Under the pieces are notes generated by a model that worked only from the letters and a program-made list of their open reading frames with translations, made no database searches and was not told the origin of the DNA. A stretch of 64,000 nucleotides of DNA from Manduca sexta (taxonomy: Eukaryota; Arthropoda; Insecta; Lepidoptera; Sphingidae): positions 2,542,001 through 2,606,000 of the forward strand of contig NC_051129.1 of assembly GCF_014839805.1 (NCBI RefSeq), in the 5' to 3' direction. The position numbers and the translations under genes were made by a program. Shown in pieces: positions 58,511 through 64,000 of this stretch. The stretch's first letter is position 1. Every line of letters begins with the position of its first letter.

Positions 58511-59082
58511 ATAATAATGTATTCTTCCATCTTTATTATCCTACTCAAATATGTGGTAGGCAAATGTCGGTCAACTCAGAATCAATCCTAGGACCTTGCG
58601 GTCTACAGGTCCAGACGCTGTCATTGGATACGTCCAAGGGGACAACAGTAATCAAATGACTATAAATCCCGCCATCAGTCCTCAATCATTCGTCCAAAAA
58701 ACCGCAACCTTTCCTAAACATCCACTTGTTATTCATAACACCGATAACCATATAAAATGTACAGAAAAATACAACACGAGTTTTGAATAGCAATAGTTTT
58801 GGCGTACACCCAAACGTAAGTAAATTGACTAGAAATATGTTAGTATTACGTAAACGTATGTCATCGGCCTTGGGGTAAGCAGAGATATTTATATAATTAT
58901 ATTGCTTCCTGAACCTTATTAATGTTTAGGCTTTGTTGCCAATGGTAAAGGATTGTGCGTGTGTTTTTTTTTGTTTCTGACATTCAGTCTGCTCAGAATA
59001 GATGAGGAAAGTAATAGTGTGTTTGAATTATGTATTGAATTAAATGTAGGAAAGTTCTGCGTTTCACAAATTTATGTGTATT

Positions 59083-59272
59083 CATGTTTTTTTTTGCTTT
59101 GAATTACGAGATCAGTTTGCCATTCCCTTGATGGTAGGCGATACGACCGCCCATAATCAGTAGAAACACCATCCAACACCTTGAATTACAAAGTATTCAA
59201 CTGCGCTCGCCATCCTGAGACATGAGATGTTAAGTCTTATTATAACTAGTAAAACTGGCTACAGTATATGTA
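59083..59272 (-). repeat. Repeat Z, partial copy
   Basis: TTTTTTGCTTTGAATTACGA, GATCAGTTTGCCATTCCCTT, ATACGACCGCCCATAATCAG, CAACTGCGCTCGCCATCCTG. The copy is truncated about 190 bp from its A/T-rich end. Confidence 0.6.
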
Positions 59273-59479
59273 TGAATATAATATTGAATAAACATCCCGT
59301 ATGATTTTTCAATGATATCTTGTAGGAAGCGATTCCAATATGGCGCCCTTACTGAGTAAATAAAATGCTTGTTATTACTTATTATAATTTCAATCACACG
59401 TTGCTCGGTCCTTGCGTACTGCTGTACAAAAACAAATCTATGGTAATCTAGAGTTCAAACATCACTTAAAGTTTGCATA

Positions 59480-59772
59480 ATTTCATATGTTTACGCGTAT
59501 GTTAGACATTAAAATAAAACTATTTTATGGATTACATCGCGGTTTTTTGAGCGGACTTCAAGACACTGTGAACTTATTCTGCGTAGATCGGACCACCGAT
59601 ATGTAGAATTCTAAAGATTGTATAATTGTAAAATGTAGGTAGATTGTAACTTTGACTTTGCGGATGACCAACATATTAGTCCGCCTCGTAAACACGAAGG
59701 TTGTAAAGTCTCCGAAACTTCGGGAGAAAATTATAAAAAACCACGATAAAATCCGAAATATAGTTTTATTTA
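59480..59772. mobile_element. MITE family D, both arms
   Basis: Left TTCATATGTTTACGCGTATG, TTAGACATTAAAATAAAACT; right AAACCACGATAAAATCCGAA, ATATAGTTTTATTT; centre GTAAACACGAAGGTTGTAAA, GTCTCCGAAACTTCGGGAGA. Confidence 0.65.
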
Positions 59773-60082
59773 AAATCACTTAAAGTCATTTGTACTTTAC
59801 CATTGAAATCCATGACTGAACATATATTTGTATAAAATCTATTTAAATTGTAGTTAACTGTTAATTTATTTACACTGTTCACACCCACATTGAGGTACGG
59901 ACCTTCGCACCTTACTAATAATGACACCCAAGACTCAGGAAGTCAGAAGTGACCTCAAACTCAAAACTTAACACATAACAGTTACTAAGGTCAAGATTGT
60001 TTGGTGAAGATGTTAACAGATTATGTAGTACAGTTTGTGAATGTTTGTCTGTGTATGCGAGAATCTAGGATGCTCACTTCAA

Positions 60083-60125
60083 TCTAGGAGCTAGCTTTTG
60101 CTCGCGGTTTCGCCCGGGTGAAGGA
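60083..60125 (+). repeat. LINE-like tail phrase
   Basis: GAGCTAGCTTTTGCTCGCGG, TTTCGCCCGGGTGAAGG is a common lepidopteran repeat phrase; a weakly matching context runs on to about 60420. Confidence 0.4.
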
Positions 60126-60860
60126 GTTTTCCTATTCACACAAAAGGTAGATAAATGCTGTCGCGGACTTTTATTTTGAACTATTTAAGACGAACAATCC
60201 TACGGTACATCATCTTTGCCTAACTCCAACGGTTTAGGCAGCGTACGCCAAGATAGCAAGTTTATTTCCGCCTTACTTGATATGTATCTATATATTATGA
60301 CCAAATTACACAAAATCATTATAAATTGTAGTCTATGTGTTATTTTGATGTATAACCAATATTACTGTAAAGTTTCATCCAAATATATTAGGTGGTGTTT
60401 TCGTGAAAGAGGACCAAACATACATACATCCATCCTCACAAACTTTCGCATTTATAATATTAGTAGGATTAATTTACCTAAAGTCTACAAAAAAAGGCAA
60501 TACAACTTCGTAATTATATTCGTCAGAATTATATCTACGAACTTGCACGGTGGTAAACATTAATAAACCCTAATACAGAATAAAAATAAGGCATCGGCAA
60601 TTAGATTCATCTTTGCAGCCTCCAATAAAAAAAATACCTATCGTGTCTAAAGTCAGTTGAAGGTAGTTTTTTAATATCTTAAAACATAATTCAATAAAGG
60701 TTTACGTCTGAAATAAATGTGTAAATAGAGTTCATAATCCCTTCGGATCAAACTCGGCGCGTTGGTTGTTAAAATGTTTATTGTAATAATTGTCATTGAT
60801 CCGCGCTACGTGTCTATTCTTGTTTGTTTTACTTTTCGTGTAATAAACGTATATATAAGG

Positions 60861-61104
60861 GTGGTAGTATATATTTCATATTGGCTCGGATAGCGACCAC
60901 CGTACGCAAGGTGTTAAAACCCGTTGTAGTGGCCCACGTGTAGCGCGTTCCGGGATCAGCCTGTGTATATCCGATTCCAACAGACCGGCATATTTGTGTC
61001 GATTGTCGAGGGCCCGAGGGGTAATCATCTTCGTCAGTTGATTATTCTATTGGTCCCGACTCCACTTACCATCAGGTGCAGTAGGATCATTTTGCCGTGC
61101 TCGT
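60861..61104 (+). repeat. Repeat R, full copy with a short internal duplication
   Basis: GGGTGGTAGTATATATTTCA, AGCGACCACCGTACGCAAGG, GTAGTGGCCCACGTGTAGCG, TTCCGGGATCAGCCTGTGTA, GTCGAGGGCCCGAGGGGTAA (GAGGG doubled), CCACTTACCATCAGGTGCAG. Confidence 0.65.
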
Positions 61105-61164
61105 AAATTACGCTATTATTTCACGTGTTATTGACCTCACTATCCATTGTTTGTTTGTTTCCTG

Positions 61165-61337
61165 GGGCCTTATTCTCTATCTCGCACGTTATTTTAACAG
61201 TGCGTTACAAGCACGTAACACAACGCATCATGTTTAGGACTATAGAAATTTGGATTACAGAATACCATTCCACGCACATTTCTCGAAGACATGACACGGC
61301 CGCGTTACGCGTTTACACTATCATACAGAATAAGGTC
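61165..61337. mobile_element. MITE (TTATTCTGTAT family), copy 2
   Basis: Left GGGCCTTATTCTCTATCTCG; right ATCATACAGAATAAGGTCC. Its reverse complement aligns to 20648-20821, including GCGTGGAATGGTATTCTGTA. Imperfect inverted ends, no ORF. Confidence 0.65.
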
Positions 61338-61506
61338 CATGATTGAATTATTTTTGATAGGATTTGTTCACGGTGTCGCCTCCATGTCGTCTTTTGTTAT
61401 TTCGTATGGCATAAACAATTGGCCATTTAGTCTATCGCCAATCTATGTTAATTGTGCTAGTGATACCTATTCGATTTTACATTAATAGCAAAGGGTCCAT
61501 TTAACT

Positions 61507-61645
61507 TGTTACCTGTCGGCTTCCGTTTCGTAATGTATGTTATATCTAATTATCGATCGAACGATTTGCCAACTGCCTTTATGCGTATTAGTACCTATGT
61601 TCTGCTGTGTCGGGTTCCCCTATGGAAAATTTCACCCCTCGCTTC
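61507..61645 (+). repeat. Diverged repeat shared with 51389-51530
   Basis: CTGTCGGCTTCCGTTTCGTA, ATATCTAATTAT, TGCTGTGTCGGGTTCCCCTA, AAAATTTCACCCCTCGC. Function and class unknown. Confidence 0.5.
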
Positions 61646-62124
61646 TGATGGACATGTTAAATCTAGTTACTGAAACTCGATAAATAAACTCGCTAAGTAC
61701 AATATGCGATTAGAACTAATCTTGCATTCCAATTATCGAAAAAAAAACTTGGATATTAGCAATCAAACTTCAATTATACGAACATAAACAAGTATTAACA
61801 ATCCGTTAATTATATCAGCGATCGTAAATAAAACAATCTTCAAACCTACCATTACATTGTTGCAAACGATGAAGTGTATTTTTTGGCAAACGCACGCGAT
61901 TTTTTTCCTTACCGATTTGCGTGTAATTATGTTTGCGTGAGATGTCAACGAGCAAAGTTAATAACTAACTTACTGTGGTTAGGTTTCTTGTAAATTGCTA
62001 TTTTACAAACACATTAAACTATATAGTTAGCTATAGACTGGACATTAAGGCCAAAGTTTTGCTCCAAAAGTTATTACCAATCACTACATATAAAACAAAG
62101 TCGCTTTCTCTGTCCCTACCTTTG

Positions 62125-62280
62125 TATGCTTAAATCTTTAAAACTACGCAACGGATTTTGATGCGTTTTTCTTTAATAGATAGAGTAATTCAAGAGGAAG
62201 GTTTATATGTATAATAACATCCATTAAATAGTGGAGAAATATTGCACCCGTGCGAAGCCGGGGCGGGTCGCTAGTTGGTA
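62125..62280 (+). repeat. LINE-like 3' tail fragment
   Basis: TTTAAAACTACGCAACGGAT, TTTGATGCGTTTTTCTTTAA, GAAGCCGGGGCGGGTCGCTA, GTTGGTAATAAG: a widespread lepidopteran tail wording. Confidence 0.5.
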
Positions 62281-62961
62281 ATAAGTTACTGTCTTATTCG
62301 AAATGTCCTTATGACAATGAAATGGATAAAGGAAAAAATATGAAGTATTTTACATTGTTGTTTTGCTATTTCCCGGTAGATTGAGTAACCGTCACATAAG
62401 CGCAAAATTTTTATATAACAATCTTCCCAATGTACGCTCTATAAGTATAATCTTAGAACGCTTTGCTATTTTAAGATGTCGCCATTGTTATTTTTGCTTT
62501 ACCATATAGCTTGAGAGGCTGGCTGTTTTATATGTCTGAATGGCGAAAAAAATTAGTGTCTGGTTTTATTGTCTACCCGTAAAAATTTTACTAGCAAGCT
62601 CGTTTAAAATATTGATAGCCCAGTAGATTCCACATCATGGATATTCAATGTTAACTCGTATGATAATAAAAGTAGTAAGTGATTACTGTTTTATATATCC
62701 TTCAAGTAAATTCAATGTGATTGTCAATGCACACTGGTTAATAAACAAAGCGGCAGGCGAGAGGCTTACAAGCCATAATTTGTAAAGTATAATATAGTAT
62801 TATTCGTCTTGTCATTGCTAGGAATATACTATATGCCAATTATAAAAGTACCCACTCACAGTAATATTTTGTCAAAATATGGGAGCGAAAAGACCATATT
62901 TATAGTTAAAAAATTGTAATCAAAACAATACTACAATGAACACGTATTTGTTTGTATACAG

Positions 62962-63112
62962 ATGGGAGCAGGCGCGAACGGGCCCGGCGGCCGACGCGCA
63001 CTGGAGTTGATCCTGAGCGGCGGGCTGAAGTCGCTCGCGCGGCCGGCCAAACCGGTCCGCCGCGCGGCGTCCAGGGACTCGGTGCTGGCTCAACCGCAGC
63101 CGCTGCTCGAAG
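62962..63112 (+). CDS. Host gene coding exon (50 codons plus 1 base)
   Basis: Acceptor TTTGTATACAG (AG 62960-62961) and donor CGAAG/GTAAAC (GT 63113-63114). The exon is GC-rich, especially at third positions, unlike everything around it. Entered in phase 0 it reads MGAGANGPGGRRALELILSG, then GLKSLARPAKPVRRAASRDS, then VLAQPQPLLE, leaving phase 1. RRAAS is a basophilic-kinase-like site. Phase agrees with the donors at both 30594 and 36326. Because its first codon is ATG, a non-coding leader exon spliced to it could also start translation here, giving a third possible N-terminus. Antisense frames of 69 and 93 codons are shadows. The gene continues beyond the window. Confidence 0.8.
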
Positions 63113-63801
63113 GTAAACGCGATAGACAATACACTTGGAGACTAGTTTTAGTGCATAGATGTACTGTGCTGCGAAAACTATTTTCAAAATATAATAAAAA
63201 TTATGTTCTTTTTTGTTGCGAATTATTCTTATCCAAATATAACGGCGTTAAATATTTTAAAAAGAAAAAGTATTTTCCGTCTTCTTTAATTGGTTGGTTT
63301 GTTACAGTTGGTGGTTTTTAAGTAATTTTTTTGTCCTAAACTGGATTATAAGTAATTTAATTTTCTTGCAATCATGAGTAATATTAACGAATTTTCAAGA
63401 AATCTCCAGATTGGCTTGATTTTTTGTATTTTGCCTTTTTTATTTGACTGATTGATTTCAATACCAGACAATTCTCAATAACATGCTATCAGACCTAGAC
63501 AGAAGTAAAAAATATGATCGTTAATTTTTTAACACTGAAATATCATTCGATAAAAAAAGTAATTTGTATTTTTTTTATTTTCCCTATTCGGGGTTGCCAT
63601 TTATATGCTTTTTTATATATTTTCACTTCGTGATTGACATACGGAAGCCAAATACTGACATTGTTATGTATTAACAAAAAAAAAACACAATGGAACTTCG
63701 TTAAAATATTTAGAACCTTGTGAAAAGACGATACAGTATTATAAGCCACAAAAAAACCTCGCGCGCGTTGTATCGTGCTGAAGTGTTTGTTTTTAAACTT
63801 G
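63113..63801 (+). other. Start of the next intron, nothing recognised
   Basis: AT-rich. A 103-codon minus frame at 63543-63854 overlaps MITE copy B and has no coding character. Confidence 0.5.
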
Positions 63802-63977
63802 TTAACTCTTGGTCTCTCGTGAATCGCCGGCGAGCCAAGACAGCTACATGACATTTGCGTGTGTCACGGGATTATAACCTTATATACTACATATATACTA
63901 CATAATAAGGTTATTTTTCCGTCACACGCGTAGCTGTCAATGTTTGCCGGCAAACATTCAGCTACCTCACGGGTTAA
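63802..63977 (-). mobile_element. TTAA-flanked MITE, copy B (176 bp)
   Basis: TTAA borders at 63802-63805 and 63974-63977. Exact reverse complement of 53788-53963. Identity across the whole element, with unrelated flanks, shows the borders precisely and indicates recent activity or gene conversion. Confidence 0.85.
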
Positions 63978-64000
63978 ACCATTGACGTGTGCCGGGATCG

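Larger units (their letters stand above)
30594..62961 (+). other. Giant intron (about 32.4 kb) of the host gene
   Basis: The donor GTAAGA at 30594 and the acceptor TTTGTATACAG ending at 62961 are both phase 0. Apart from the alternative first exon at 36299 and the elements listed, the stretches 30600-31690, 32120-33310, 34020-35040, 35515-36120, 36330-37450, 37860-40650, 40835-41290, 42055-42865, 43125-43635, 45205-45500, 45845-46340, 46420-48280, 48790-50335, 50525-53120, 53335-53785, 54545-55645, 56405-56975, 57255-57730, 57840-58270, 58515-59080, 59780-60080, 60125-60860, 61650-62120 and 62285-62950 were read on both strands and show no convincing exon or known repeat. Other small exons could be missed. 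Confidence 0.65.

Noticed and set aside
60216..60563. 115-codon + ORF
   Set aside because: Tyr/Ile/Asn-rich AT codons, no family resemblance, near a LINE tail phrase.
62906..63187. Minus-strand ORFs of 69 and 93 codons
   Set aside because: Shadows of the GC-rich exon at 62962-63112.

Overview
The window is a piece of an AT-rich insect nuclear genome, almost certainly a moth or butterfly (Lepidoptera). The evidence is spliced exons with GT-AG borders, a very large intron, no bacterial-style dense coding, a DD37D mariner, several tRNA-headed SINE families present in many copies, 3' ends of an RTE-like LINE, and many palindromic MITEs with recognisable target-site duplications. The species call is inference; no marker gene was available.

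The only convincing host gene is on the + strand and runs off the right edge. A K/E/S-rich coding exon of 245 codons (29859-30593, exon starting at 29819) ends in phase 0 at a GTAAGA donor. The next exon found in the same phase is at 62962-63112, over 32 kb away. Inside that intron, at 36299-36325, a CpG-rich promoter-like stretch leads into a nine-codon ATG exon that also ends in phase 0. This looks like a second promoter giving an isoform with a different N-terminus. The gene itself was not recognised.

The left edge (1-4440, minus strand) holds decayed transposon-related coding pieces: a fragment resembling a LINE ORF1 running off the edge, a Mutator-like transposase-domain pseudogene at about 1010-1655, and a short basic ORF at 3616-3717 that could be its first exon. 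A 928-bp element with roughly 245-bp inverted arms lies between the last two.

The rest is a dense layer of mobile DNA. There are two tRNA-derived SINE families (called S1 and S2 here), two LINE-3'-end-like families (R and Z), a palindromic MITE family (D) and several single MITEs. Notable elements are a hAT-type MITE with an 8-bp duplication, a TTAA-flanked MITE present as two identical 176-bp inverted copies about 10 kb apart, a 253-bp foldback whose two terminal repeats are each hairpins, a 996-bp TA-flanked element carrying a perfect 22-bp stem, and a complete 1.3-kb mariner whose transposase is broken by only two apparent single-base frameshifts. No CRISPR array, rRNA gene, operon or intact tRNA gene was seen. 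Family letters are local labels, not database names.
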